In this document: positions 10,071 to 17,988 of the stretch, piece by piece | Layout: each line of letters opens with the position of its first letter | How positions within the stretch are numbered: the stretch's first letter is position 1 | Source of the DNA: Mesorhizobium prunaredense | GTDB taxonomy: Bacteria; Pseudomonadota; Alphaproteobacteria; Rhizobiales; Rhizobiaceae | NCBI RefSeq assembly: GCF_900156895.1 | Contig: NZ_FTPD01000008.1 | Location: forward strand, 1-64,000 | Direction: 5' to 3' | DNA length: 64,000 nt | The notes under the pieces: model-generated | Databases searched by the model: none | Told to the model about the DNA's origin: nothing | The model's input: the letters and a program-made list of their open reading frames with translations, nothing else | Translations under genes and position numbers: made by a program

Positions 10071-10520
10071 ATGGCCGACGTCCTGTTCTACCACCTGACC
10101 GAATCGACTCTGGAGGATGCGTTGCCCGGCCTGCTTGAGCGCAGTGTCGATCGCGGTTGGCGTGCCGTGGTACAGACCGGCTCCGAAGAACGGCGCGACG
10201 CGCTGGACCAGCATCTTTGGACCTTCAGGGACGATTCCTTCCTGGCGCATGCGACGGACCGCGAATCCTATCTGGCCGAGCAGCCGATCCTTTTGACAAC
10301 CGGCCATGACAATCCGAACGAGGCGCAGATACGTTTCCTGGTTGACGGCGCGGTGCCGCCGAAGCTCACCGGCTATGAGCGCGCCGTGTTCCTGTTCGAC
10401 GGCCACGATGCGGCCCAGGTCGAGGCGGCGCGCACGCACTGGAAGACTATGAAGGAAGCCGGCCACGCAGTCACCTATTGGCAGCAGACGTCAGACCGGC
10501 GCTGGGAACGCAAGGCGTAA
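10071..10520 (+). CDS. holC: DNA polymerase III chi subunit
   Basis: HolC (chi) links the clamp loader to single-stranded DNA-binding protein at the replication fork. The 149-residue protein has the expected fold signature: an N-terminal VLFYHLT strand, the WRAVVQTGSEERRDALD block, the DxxLW-like HLWTFRDDSFLAHA motif, and PILLTT followed by a VFLFDG strand. It lies 19 bases after pepA and is presumably co-transcribed. It ends close to a convergent HAD-family gene with only 37 bases between them, and no clear terminator is visible there. Confidence 0.93.
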   Translation: MADVLFYHLTESTLEDALPGLLERSVDRGWRAVVQTGSEERRDALDQHLWTFRDDSFLAHATDRESYLAEQPILLTTGHDNPNEAQIRFLVDGAVPPKLTGYERAVFLFDGHDAAQVEAARTHWKTMKEAGHAVTYWQQTSDRRWERKA

Positions 10521-10557
10521 TAACGACTGCCGCTTGGCGATCCGCAACCTGGGATTG

Positions 10558-11280
10558 CTACAACTGAAGTCGTTCAGCCAAGTCAATGAAGTCGCTGGCC
10601 ACCAAGTCCCAGGCTTGATCAGGGTGCAGATCCGTGGTCTGCGCAACCCCGTGCTCGGTCGGACGCTGGACAAAGGCTGTTCGCAATCCGCATGCCCGAG
10701 CCGCTGCAAGGTCGCCATTGTGGGCGGCCACAAGACAGATCTCATCCGGCTTCATTGCCAGGACGTCAGCGGTGCGAAGATAGGCTTCCGGCGCAGGCTT
10801 GTAGGCTTGCACGACTTCGGCGCCGAGGATCGCATCCCAGGGGATGCGACTACGCTTCGCCATGTTGAGCATGAGGACGATGTTGCCGTTCGAGAGCGGC
10901 GCGATGATATAGCGGGCCTTGAGCCGTGCAAGGCCGGTCACCACGTCCGGCCATGGCTCCAATCGGTGCCATGCCAGGTTCAGTTCGTCCAGCTCGGACG
11001 CTGGCACCGAAGCCGGGTCGATCCCGAATTCTGGCAAAACGGCTTCTAGATTCTCCCGATGCAGCACGTCGAGCCGTGTAAAGGGCCGCCGGCCGCTGCG
11101 CACCTCCTCCATTGCTGGGGAGTAACGGCGACGCCACGCATCCGCGAAAGCGGTAGGAATAGCGGATCCTGCTCCATGCCGCTTCAGGAACGGCTCAGCT
11201 TCGCGCGCCACGCCGCTGCGCCAATCGACGACAGTGCCGAACACGTCGAATAACAGCGCACGTACACCATCCAACAGCAT
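10558..11280 (-). CDS. Haloacid dehalogenase type II (HAD superfamily)
   Basis: This 240-residue protein has the four HAD motifs. The nucleophile Asp lies in LLFDVFGTVVDW, motif II is the PLSNGN segment, the motif III lysine lies in AYKPAPEAY, and motif IV is LVAAHNGDLAAA. The arrangement and the AFVQRPTEHG tail fit (S)-2-haloacid dehalogenases, which hydrolyse 2-halocarboxylic acids to hydroxy acids, though the physiological substrate here is unknown. The ATG at 11280 was chosen because family homology starts there. The longer frame back to 11499 is lysine/arginine-rich and unlike the family. It is a single gene transcribed toward holC. Confidence 0.88.
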   Translation of the reverse strand: MLLDGVRALLFDVFGTVVDWRSGVAREAEPFLKRHGAGSAIPTAFADAWRRRYSPAMEEVRSGRRPFTRLDVLHRENLEAVLPEFGIDPASVPASELDELNLAWHRLEPWPDVVTGLARLKARYIIAPLSNGNIVLMLNMAKRSRIPWDAILGAEVVQAYKPAPEAYLRTADVLAMKPDEICLVAAHNGDLAAARACGLRTAFVQRPTEHGVAQTTDLHPDQAWDLVASDFIDLAERLQL

Positions 11281-11514
11281 CCCAATCGGCTCCTTGATCC
11301 GCACACTATTTTTCCTTCGTCGCCTGCCTCGTTTTCCCTGTTTCACGGCCTTGCCAATTTGCTCGGCGATGCGGTCGGACTTACGCGCGATGACGGCTGT
11401 GCAAAATAGACAAAGGGCACTGTTACCGAAATTCCAGTGGGTTGGGCGCTGGCAACAACCCGGTAGCGGCATGAGCGGAAGGGTGGCGGGCGCCACCATC
11501 GCGCCGACCCTCTT

Positions 11515-11916
11515 TCATTCGTTTGCCTTGAGCCAGATCTTTTGCGGGCCGTGACTCTTGAAGGGGTATTGTGGATCACTCGGATCGTAAACGAGTAATG
11601 GCCCGCTGGCGTCAAGGGGCGGGCACCAACGAAAACTGAACCCGTCGCTTCTCAACGAGAGTTCAAAATCGCAGCCTCCAAATGCGAGGCCGATCCGGCG
11701 TCCCATTACCTTTTGATCACGCTGAAAGTACGCCCAGATCATCTTCTGGGCTCGGTCGCTGGGCATCGCCGCGTCCGTGAACTCCAAATACATCGTCCAG
11801 GCCTTCGGTTTGACAAGGAGGCTCCCAATCGCATCCTCTCCAGGAGAATTATCGGCTCCGAAAGCGGAAACGGAGAGTAGGACGATTGCCAAGGCGGATC
11901 GGATTGCCCGCATCAT
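11515..11916 (-). CDS. Hypothetical secreted protein
   Basis: I do not recognise this 133-residue protein. It starts with two consecutive ATGs (11916, 11913) followed by a classical signal peptide (MRAIRSALAIVLLSVSAFGA), so the mature part should be periplasmic. Visible features are a WTMYLEF stretch, a GGCDFELSLRSDGFSFRWC segment with two cysteines about 16 residues apart that could form a disulfide, and a C-terminal region rich in Pro, Asp and Tyr. An alternative start at 11937 would lengthen the N-terminus before the signal peptide. Base composition is less GC-rich than its neighbours. Confidence 0.6.
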   Translation of the reverse strand: MMRAIRSALAIVLLSVSAFGADNSPGEDAIGSLLVKPKAWTMYLEFTDAAMPSDRAQKMIWAYFQRDQKVMGRRIGLAFGGCDFELSLRSDGFSFRWCPPLDASGPLLVYDPSDPQYPFKSHGPQKIWLKANE

Positions 11917-12046
11917 GCAGACCCCGTTAAGCACCATCTGTGCCTTGTTGTAGCGCAGTCAAAGAGGCAAATCTGCAAAATGTCCGATTATGGCATGATC
12001 TCGGAAATGCCGGTTGTCCGGTTTTGCAGTTGATGGCGTCGAATGA

Positions 12047-12094
12047 CGGATCGCGGTAGGGACGCCCATTGCTGAGCGTCCCTACCGCGATCCG
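12047..12094. repeat. Perfect 19-bp inverted repeat (hairpin)
   Basis: Positions 12047-12065 and 12076-12094 are exact reverse complements with a 10-base loop. The element lies 42 bases beyond the 3' end of the RidA-like gene and 130 bases before the secreted-protein gene, both on the minus strand. No T-run follows on either strand, so it is not a textbook intrinsic terminator. It may be a repetitive extragenic palindrome or an mRNA-end stabiliser. Confidence 0.75.
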
Positions 12095-12136
12095 CAATTC
12101 GTAATTCAGCGAAGCTGCGAAAGGCGACCGGCACCA

Positions 12137-12643
12137 CTATTCCAGAATGACGACGGCCTCCACCTCGAAGAGCATGGGGTCAATTGCAAGCTTGGGAACG
12201 GGAATCAGGGTCTGCGCCGGCAGCGCTTCACCGAACATTTTTTTGACGTTCTTGGTCAACACCTCAAGCTTGGACATATCGTGATCGACCACAAAGACCG
12301 TGAGCTTGGCGACCTGATCCGGCCTCGCACCGAGCGCATCGAGGGCGGTGCGCAAATTTGTGTAGGCCTGCTCAACCTGGACAGCGAAGTCGGGCGACAA
12401 GGCTCCCGTGCTGTCTTGCCCGCCCTGTCCGGAGATGTAGGCCACCCGGGCTCCGCGCGGCGTGATCACCGCCGTGCTGTAGCCATTCGGCGACGGGTCG
12501 TAGAGGTTTTGTGGATTGACGATGGTCAGCTTGAGATCCTTCTCATTGGCTGTCGTGGCAGTGGGAACTCCGATGGTCATGATGATTAGCCCTTCGATAA
12601 GCAGATGCTTGATTGCGCGTGACATGATTTTCTCGCGTGACAT
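12137..12643 (-). CDS. Exported RidA/YjgF/UK114-family protein
   Basis: The 168-residue product carries a Rid-family domain: VAYISGQGG, VEQAYTNLRTALDALGA, VAKLTVFVVD, and LPAQTLIPVPKLA leading into the final FEVEAVV strand. Rid proteins form trimers, and the RidA subgroup deaminates reactive enamines/imines. The arginine that marks true RidA enzymes (in the PARS motif) is replaced here by Gln (PAQ), so that activity is doubtful. The N-terminus adds a hydrophobic stretch ending near ATTANE that looks like an export signal. Two in-frame ATGs, 12643 and 12625, lie in an 18-bp tandem duplication, each with the same GAGAAA element upstream. It is divergent from a TetR regulator, its likely controller. 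Confidence 0.82.
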   Translation of the reverse strand: MSREKIMSRAIKHLLIEGLIIMTIGVPTATTANEKDLKLTIVNPQNLYDPSPNGYSTAVITPRGARVAYISGQGGQDSTGALSPDFAVQVEQAYTNLRTALDALGARPDQVAKLTVFVVDHDMSKLEVLTKNVKKMFGEALPAQTLIPVPKLAIDPMLFEVEAVVILE

Positions 12644-12652
12644 GATTTTCTC
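12617..12652. repeat. 18-bp tandem duplication over the RidA-like start
   Basis: An 18-base unit occurs twice without mismatch at 12617-12634 and 12635-12652. Each copy contains an ATG and a GAGAAA ribosome-binding-like element for the minus-strand RidA-like gene. The duplication is in frame and adds six codons. Confidence 0.9.
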
Positions 12653-12724
12653 TTGGCTCTGCGAGGACGTGCCCTCGCAGCCGGCATGTGAACTTTAACC
12701 CATTCGCGATTGAGTCAATGTATG

Positions 12725-12735
12725 GTACGCCGTAC
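12725..12735. promoter_or_regulatory. Candidate TetR operator
   Basis: GTACG and CGTAC flank one central base, a short perfect palindrome in the divergent promoter region between the RidA-like gene and the TetR gene. The GTAC-type core around a C/G centre resembles operators of TetR regulators with the tetracycline-repressor-like C-terminal domain. Assignment is by position and symmetry only. Confidence 0.45.
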
Positions 12736-12808
12736 GAGGCAATCCTTCAAGATCGACATTCATCGCGTTGCCGGTCAAAATCGACGTTCTCGACAGCGAG
12801 GAAGACGG

Positions 12809-13510
12809 ATGGCAGCCAAACGTAGCGGCACCCGGGGCAAACGGCCTCAGCGGATGTGTGAGGGGCTCCAGCCCGTGCATGAGCCACGCAGTGAACCGCC
12901 GCTCTCTCGGGACCGTATCGTGGCGACCGCGGTGGAACTGCTTGACGCTCAAGGAGTCGACGGATTGACGATGCGTCGACTGGCCGATCGCCTCGGCTCG
13001 GGCGTCATGAGCCTATATTGGCACGTCGACAACAAAGAGGATGTCTTTGATCTGGCGCTCGACTCGGTGCTCGAATATCGCGGACCGTCGCAAACAGCTC
13101 AAGACTGGCGCGGAGAAGTCGTTCATATGCTCGAAGACTGGCGCGCCAGCATGCTGCGCCACCCTTGGTCGGCATCGCTGTTGCCGCGCCGGGCGCTCGG
13201 CCCGAACATCCTCGGTCGCTTGGAACTGCTGAGCAAGACCTTGTCCAGAGCCGGTGTTGCGGACGCAGATGTGAACGTTGCGATATGGTCGCTCTGGAAC
13301 TATGTGATGGGCGCCACCATAACCCGGGCGAGCTTCGACCTCTCGGACGACGACAGGGCCGCTGCGCAGCAGCGCCTTACGCGTCTCAGCGAACGCTACC
13401 CGACAATAGAACGCTCTCGTCTGCTGTTGGACAATGACTGGGACGGCGCTTTCCGGAAAGGCCTCGGCTTCCTGCTCGATGGCCTCTCTCCAGATGAGGC
13501 TGAACGGTAG
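12809..13510 (+). CDS. TetR/AcrR family transcriptional regulator
   Basis: This 233-residue regulator has an N-terminal helix-turn-helix (RIVATAVELLDAQGVDGLTMRRLADRLG-like region; recognition helix near SLYWHVDNK) and a TetR_C_1-type ligand domain (LLPRRALGPNILGR, IWSLWNYVMGATITRASF). Such proteins usually repress a divergent gene until a small ligand binds. The divergent partner here is the RidA-like gene. The ATG at 12809 has a GAGGAAG element seven bases upstream. An upstream in-frame ATG at 12710 would cover the promoter region and is rejected. No second target gene lies downstream. Confidence 0.88.
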   Translation: MAAKRSGTRGKRPQRMCEGLQPVHEPRSEPPLSRDRIVATAVELLDAQGVDGLTMRRLADRLGSGVMSLYWHVDNKEDVFDLALDSVLEYRGPSQTAQDWRGEVVHMLEDWRASMLRHPWSASLLPRRALGPNILGRLELLSKTLSRAGVADADVNVAIWSLWNYVMGATITRASFDLSDDDRAAAQQRLTRLSERYPTIERSRLLLDNDWDGAFRKGLGFLLDGLSPDEAER

Positions 13511-13693
13511 GCTTTGGCTGAAAGCGACTGTAGCAACATCGCCGATTAAAATCACAGTTTTGCAGCTGATTTTGCAAGGTCGCAGAAGACGCGGCAACGC
13601 CCAAGGTTCCGCAATGGGTGTGAGCCGAAATGCAGACTGAGACACTGCCAGGCCACTTGACGAAAGGCCGGCGGCGCGCAAAACTGCTAAGAT

Positions 13694-13700
13694 GTCAGAC
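13694..13700. promoter_or_regulatory. Candidate GntR/FadR-type operator
   Basis: The sequence GTCAGAC, flanked as GATGTCAGACCAA, has the GT-N3-AC core seen in operators of FadR-subfamily GntR regulators. It lies 21-27 bases before the GntR gene, a position consistent with autoregulation of the operon. Confidence 0.45.
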
Positions 13701-13720
13701 CAATTTGGGGCGTAGATGCC

Positions 13721-14461
13721 ATGCGTATGCGCGGCGAACTGCCCGGGGCACCTGCCACGCGTGTGGCAATCGCCACGCTCCCGCCGTTGGACCGCGGCAA
13801 GCAGGTTATGGAAGCGCTGGCAGACTATGTCGAGCGCGCTGCGCTGAAGAGCGGTGACCGGCTTCCGACCGAACGCGAATTGATGGCCGCGCTTTCCGTG
13901 GGACGTTCGACGATTCGCGAGGCGATGGGGCGTTTCGAAGCGCTCGGCGTCACCGAGACCCGCAAAGGCAGCGGCACCTATCTGCTCAAGCCGATATCCG
14001 CCGGCACGATCCATTTGCCGCTGTCGCTCAATACGGCTGAGCTGCGCGACGGTCTCTTGCACACCCTCGAGGTGCGCCGCGGCATCGAGGCCGAGGCAAG
14101 CATGGTTGCGGCGCAGCGGCGGACAGTCGACGATCTGCGGACGATTGAGGAAAAACTCATCGAGATGGAGCGCGTCCATCTCGCCACCGGCACGTCGGGA
14201 CCGGAAGACCTGGCCTTTCACCTGGCGGTCTACGATGCCACGCACAATCCGCTTTTCCGACAGCTCCTGGGGCAGATGCGCGAAGCGTTCGAGCGCTTCT
14301 GGGACCATCCTTTCGACCGGCAGGATTTCGCGCGGCGATCGTTCCCGTATCACCGTGAGCTGTTCGATGCGATCGTCGCCGGGGACGCGGAGCTGGCGCG
14401 CGGAAAAACGCTGAAGATCCTCGAGATCGTGGAAGAGGATATCGAGGAAATGTCGAAATGA
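13721..14461 (+). CDS. FadR-subfamily GntR transcriptional regulator
   Basis: The 246-residue protein has a winged helix-turn-helix (GDRLPTERELMAALSVGRSTIREA, then FEALGVTETRKGSGTYL) and an all-helical FCD effector domain with candidate metal ligands in EDLAFHLAVY, HNPLFRQLL and FPYHRELFDAI. FCD regulators respond to carboxylates, amino acids or sugar acids. The gene overlaps the next one by four bases (ATGA), so it heads an operon with a C-S lyase-type enzyme and an ABC importer, and probably regulates that operon. An alternative start lies at 13727. Confidence 0.92.
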   Translation: MRMRGELPGAPATRVAIATLPPLDRGKQVMEALADYVERAALKSGDRLPTERELMAALSVGRSTIREAMGRFEALGVTETRKGSGTYLLKPISAGTIHLPLSLNTAELRDGLLHTLEVRRGIEAEASMVAAQRRTVDDLRTIEEKLIEMERVHLATGTSGPEDLAFHLAVYDATHNPLFRQLLGQMREAFERFWDHPFDRQDFARRSFPYHRELFDAIVAGDAELARGKTLKILEIVEEDIEEMSK

Positions 14462-15633
14462 ATGGCCCGGATTTTTTCGACCAGGCCTCGCTGATCGCCG
14501 CCCATGACGAGGGCAACGCCTTCGATGCCGTCGTCCCGCCGATCGTGCAGACCTCGCTCTTCACCTTCTCGAATTATGACGAGATGCTCGAGACATACCG
14601 CGGCGAAAAAGTGCGGCCGACCTACACGCGCGGGCTGAACCCGACCGTGCGCATGTTCGAGGAAATGCTGGCAAAGCTGGAGGGCGCCGAGGACGCGATC
14701 GGTTTTGCAAGCGGCATGTCCGCCATCTCATCGGCAGTGCTGAGCTTCGTCGAACCGGGCGACCGCATTGTCGCGGTCAGGCATATCTACCCGGACGCGT
14801 TCAGACTGTTCGGGACGTTGCTCGCGCGCATGCGCATCGAGGTGACCTATGTCGACGGGCGCGACGAGGCGGCTGTCGCGAGCGCCCTGCCTGGCGCCAG
14901 GCTGTTCTATATGGAAAGCCCGACCAGCTGGGTCATGGAAACGCATGACATCGGTGCGCTCGCAGCGCTGGCAAAGTCCCGCGGCATCCCGACCATCATC
15001 GATAACAGCTGGGCCAGCCCGGTCTTTCAGCGGCCGCTGTCGCTCGGTGTCGACGTTGTGGTCCACTCCGCATCCAAGTACCTGGGCGGCCACAGCGATG
15101 TGGTGGCCGGCGTCGTCGCGGGCTCGAAGGAATTGATCGGCCGCATCCGCGGCGAAGCCTATCCATATCTCGGCGGCAAGCTGTCGCCATTCGATGCCTG
15201 GCTCTTGATTCGCGGCTTGCGCACGCTGCCGATCCGGATGCGCGCTCATCAGGCCTCCTGCCTCGAAATCGCACGGCGCCTGCGGGATCATCCAATCGTC
15301 GAGAGGGTCTGCCATCCAGGGTTGGCCAACCTGCTTCCCGCGGGGCTCACCGGCACGTCGGGCCTGTTCTCATTTGTCTTCCGCGACGGCATCGACATCC
15401 GCACCTTTGCCGACCGCCTCAAGCTGTTCAAGCTGGGCGTGTCGTGGGGCGGCCACGAGAGCCTCATCGTTCCCGGCGAGGTCGTCCTGCAGCAGAAGGC
15501 CCAACCCAATTCCGCGATGGCGTTCGGCGTCCATCCGCGGTCCGTGCGTCTCCATGTCGGCCTCGAGGGAACCGAGGCGCTGTGGAGTGACCTGGAAACG
15601 GCGATCGACGCCGCTTCCGAAGAAAAGACCTGA
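14458..15633 (+). CDS. PLP-dependent Cys/Met metabolism enzyme (C-S lyase / gamma-synthase type)
   Basis: This 391-residue protein belongs to the cystathionine beta-lyase/gamma-synthase fold group. The PLP-binding lysine is K207 in HSASKYLGGHSD. The cofactor Asp lies in IDNSWASP, the substrate loop in YTRGLNPTVR, and the phosphate-binding segment in ASGMSAISSA. The family cleaves or forms C-S bonds in cystathionine, methionine or cysteine conjugates; the reaction here is unknown. It starts inside the regulator stop and is followed after 27 bases by a sugar-type ABC importer, an unusual partnership. A second, distinct family member (59226-60395) looks like the housekeeping MetC, so this one is probably catabolic. 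Confidence 0.9.
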   Translation: MNGPDFFDQASLIAAHDEGNAFDAVVPPIVQTSLFTFSNYDEMLETYRGEKVRPTYTRGLNPTVRMFEEMLAKLEGAEDAIGFASGMSAISSAVLSFVEPGDRIVAVRHIYPDAFRLFGTLLARMRIEVTYVDGRDEAAVASALPGARLFYMESPTSWVMETHDIGALAALAKSRGIPTIIDNSWASPVFQRPLSLGVDVVVHSASKYLGGHSDVVAGVVAGSKELIGRIRGEAYPYLGGKLSPFDAWLLIRGLRTLPIRMRAHQASCLEIARRLRDHPIVERVCHPGLANLLPAGLTGTSGLFSFVFRDGIDIRTFADRLKLFKLGVSWGGHESLIVPGEVVLQQKAQPNSAMAFGVHPRSVRLHVGLEGTEALWSDLETAIDAASEEKT

Positions 15634-15660
15634 AGCAACCAGACAAGAAGGGAACGGAAA

Positions 15661-16920
15661 ATGAAGAAGCTTCTTATCGCCGCATTCGCCACCGTACTGA
15701 TGTCGGGTGCTGCACTCGCCGACACGACGCTGAAGCTCGTGGAGGTGATCACCAGCCCCGAGCGCACCGAAACCCTGAAGTCGATCGTCGCCAAATTCGA
15801 GGCGGCCAACCCGGGCACGAAGGTCGAGGTGATCTCGCTGCCCTGGGGCGAGGCGTTCCAGAAATTCGCGACCATGGTGTCCGCCGGCGAAATCCCCGAC
15901 GTCATGGAGATGCCGGACACCTGGCTGTCGCTCTATGCCAACAACGGCCTTCTCGAAAGCCTCGAACCCTATCTTGCCAAATGGGAGCACACCTCGGGCA
16001 TCACCGATCGCGCGCTCGAACTCGGCCGCGACGTGAACAACACCGCCTACATGCTGCCCTACGGCTTCTATCTCCGGGCGATGTTCTACAACAAGAAGCT
16101 GTTCAAGGAGGCTGGTGTCACCGAGCCGCCCAAGACGATGGACGAGTTCGTGGCAGCGTCGGAGAAAGTATCCAAGCTTCCGGGCAAATATGGCTACTGC
16201 CTGCGCGGCGGACCGGGTGGCCTCAACGGCTGGATCATGTTCGGCGCAACCATGGCCGGCTCGAACAAGTTCTTCAATGAGGACGGCACCTCGACCATGA
16301 ACGGCGAGGGCTGGGTCAAGGGACTGACCTGGGTCGTCGATCTCTACAAGAAGGGATTGGCGCCGAAGGACAGCGTCAACTGGGGTTTTAACGAAATCGT
16401 CGCCGGATTCTACACCGGCACCTGCGCAATGCTTGATCAGGATCCAGACGCGCTGATCGCAATAGCCGAGCGGATGAAGCCGGAAGACTACGGCGTCACG
16501 ACCATGCCGAAGGGGCCGAGCGGCAAGACGTTCCCGACCATCGGCTATGCCGGTTGGTCGATGATGGCGGCCAGCCAGAACAAGGACCTTTCCTGGAAGC
16601 TGATAGAAACGCTCGAAGGGCCCGAGGGCAATGTCGAGTGGAACAAACGCACCGGAGCGCTGCCGGTCCACAAGTCGGCCGAAAAGGATCCCTTCTACGC
16701 AAGCGAGCAGTTCAAGGGCTGGTTCGCTGAACTCGAGGACAAGGATGCAGTGCCAACGGTCATGCCGACCTATCTCGAGGAGTTTGCATTCTTCAAGGAC
16801 TCGATGGTCATCAAGACCAGTCAACAGGCACTGCTTGGCGATATCACGCCAGAGGAAATGGCCAACCAGTGGGCCGACTATCTGACCAAGGCGCAGCAGA
16901 AATACCTGGCCAAGAAATAA
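15661..16920 (+). CDS. ABC transporter extracellular solute-binding protein (CUT1 sugar type)
   Basis: The 419-residue protein has a clear signal peptide (MKKLLIAAFATVLMSGAALAD) and a family-1 solute-binding fold: KFEAANPGTKVEVISLPWG near the N-terminus, DVMEMPDTW, the GFYLRAMFYNKKLFKEAG hinge block and a C-terminal helical region. Such proteins deliver oligosaccharides, sugar alcohols or glycosides to MalF/G-type permeases. It follows the C-S lyase-type gene and precedes two permeases and an ATPase. A hairpin just after the stop may keep this cistron more abundant than the permeases. The substrate cannot be read from the sequence. Confidence 0.93.
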   Translation: MKKLLIAAFATVLMSGAALADTTLKLVEVITSPERTETLKSIVAKFEAANPGTKVEVISLPWGEAFQKFATMVSAGEIPDVMEMPDTWLSLYANNGLLESLEPYLAKWEHTSGITDRALELGRDVNNTAYMLPYGFYLRAMFYNKKLFKEAGVTEPPKTMDEFVAASEKVSKLPGKYGYCLRGGPGGLNGWIMFGATMAGSNKFFNEDGTSTMNGEGWVKGLTWVVDLYKKGLAPKDSVNWGFNEIVAGFYTGTCAMLDQDPDALIAIAERMKPEDYGVTTMPKGPSGKTFPTIGYAGWSMMAASQNKDLSWKLIETLEGPEGNVEWNKRTGALPVHKSAEKDPFYASEQFKGWFAELEDKDAVPTVMPTYLEEFAFFKDSMVIKTSQQALLGDITPEEMANQWADYLTKAQQKYLAKK

Positions 16921-16936
16921 ACGGCGGACCTCGAGC

Positions 16937-16967
16937 ATCGGAGCCGCCCATCGCGGGTGGCTCCGAT
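16937..16967 (+). other. Intercistronic stem-loop after the binding-protein gene
   Basis: Arms 16937-16949 and 16955-16967 pair over 13 positions with one G-U pair and a 5-base loop. Hairpins at this place in ABC transporter operons commonly protect the binding-protein message from 3' decay or attenuate transcription. No U-tract follows. Confidence 0.7.
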
Positions 16968-16980
16968 AGCTCTCATCCAT

Positions 16981-17022
16981 GGTCGATTGGAAGGATGGTC
17001 GATTGGACGGATGGCCAATTGG
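16981..17022. repeat. Three direct repeats of period 16
   Basis: The 10-base unit GGTCGATTGG occurs at 16981 and 16997, and a two-mismatch copy occurs at 17013. The copies lie just before the first permease start at 17040 and place a GGAG element 15 bases upstream of the ATG. Confidence 0.8.
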
Positions 17023-17039
17023 AGCGAAAGCGTTAGCTG

Positions 17040-17975
17040 ATGGTTTTTGACGCCACCGCCGGGTTCCCGGAATCGCGCCGCCGGTCGCTGGTCGACCGGG
17101 TCACGCGTCAGGCCGAGCCATATCTTTACACCGCCCCGGCGCTGATTCTGATCGTCACCATCATGCTGGCGCCGCTGGTGCTAGGCCTGTCCTACGCCTT
17201 CCGCGACGTGCACTTGCTCAATCCCTTCTCTGGCGGCTATGTCGGGCTCGATCATTTTCGCACCCTTTATGACGACGACAATTTTTACCGGGCGTTACGC
17301 AACACGCTGTGGTGGACCGGCGCGTCCGTCTTGCTGCAATTCGTGTTCGGCCTGATCCTGGCGCTGTTGCTCGACCGGCCGTTCGCCGGCCGCGCCATAG
17401 CGCAGGCGTTGGTGTTCCTGCCCTGGGCGGTGCCGACTTTCCTCACCGGGCTCAACTGGGCGTGGCTGTTCAACCCCGTCATCGGACCGCTGCCGCATTG
17501 GCTTTATGCGCTCGGCCTCATGAATGAGCCGGCCAACATCCTTTCCAATCCGCAGCTTGCCATGTGGGGACCGATCATCGCCAACGTCTGGTGGGGCATT
17601 CCCTTCTTCGCCATCACGCTGCTGGCCGCGCTCCAGGCCATCCCGCGCGACCTCTACGAGGCGGCGGCGATCGACGGCGCCGGGGCATTCAGGCGGTTCA
17701 CGTCGATCACGTTGCCATTCCTTGCGCCGACCATTGCGATCACCGTGCTGTTGCGCACCGTCTGGATCTCGAACTTCGCCGACCTGATCATCGTCATGAC
17801 CAGCGGCGGGCCTGCCGACCGCACGCAGATCGTCGCGAGCTACATCTTCACGCAAGCCTTCAGGGCCCTGGATTTCGGCTATGCCTCGGCCATTGCGCTG
17901 GTGCTGCTCGTCCTGTTGCTCGCCTATTCGATGCTGATCGTCATGCTGCGGCAAGTCCTGATGGATCGGGCCTGA
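17040..17975 (+). CDS. Sugar ABC transporter permease (MalF type)
   Basis: The 311-residue permease has about six membrane helices and the cytoplasmic EAA loop EAAAIDGAGAFRRFTSITLP that docks onto the ATPase. The N-terminal helix in ALILIVTIMLAPLVLGLSY and the LNWAWLFNP block are typical of CUT1 MalF-like subunits. It pairs with the next permease, which starts 13 bases after its stop. The start at 17040 is the only ATG before the first helix, but its ribosome binding site is poor, so lower translation than the binding protein is expected. Confidence 0.92.
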   Translation: MVFDATAGFPESRRRSLVDRVTRQAEPYLYTAPALILIVTIMLAPLVLGLSYAFRDVHLLNPFSGGYVGLDHFRTLYDDDNFYRALRNTLWWTGASVLLQFVFGLILALLLDRPFAGRAIAQALVFLPWAVPTFLTGLNWAWLFNPVIGPLPHWLYALGLMNEPANILSNPQLAMWGPIIANVWWGIPFFAITLLAALQAIPRDLYEAAAIDGAGAFRRFTSITLPFLAPTIAITVLLRTVWISNFADLIIVMTSGGPADRTQIVASYIFTQAFRALDFGYASAIALVLLVLLLAYSMLIVMLRQVLMDRA

Positions 17976-17988
17976 TCGGGATGACCAG

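Noticed and set aside
11281..11499. N-terminal extension of the HAD gene
   Set aside because: The residues are basic and unlike the family, and the ATG at 11280 fits the domain start.
13013..14353. A 446-codon minus-strand frame across TetR and GntR genes
   Set aside because: Covers two recognised regulators and the intergenic region on the other strand; no motif.
15370..16980. A 536-codon minus-strand frame opposite the lyase and binding protein
   Set aside because: Shadow frame; both plus-strand genes are certain.
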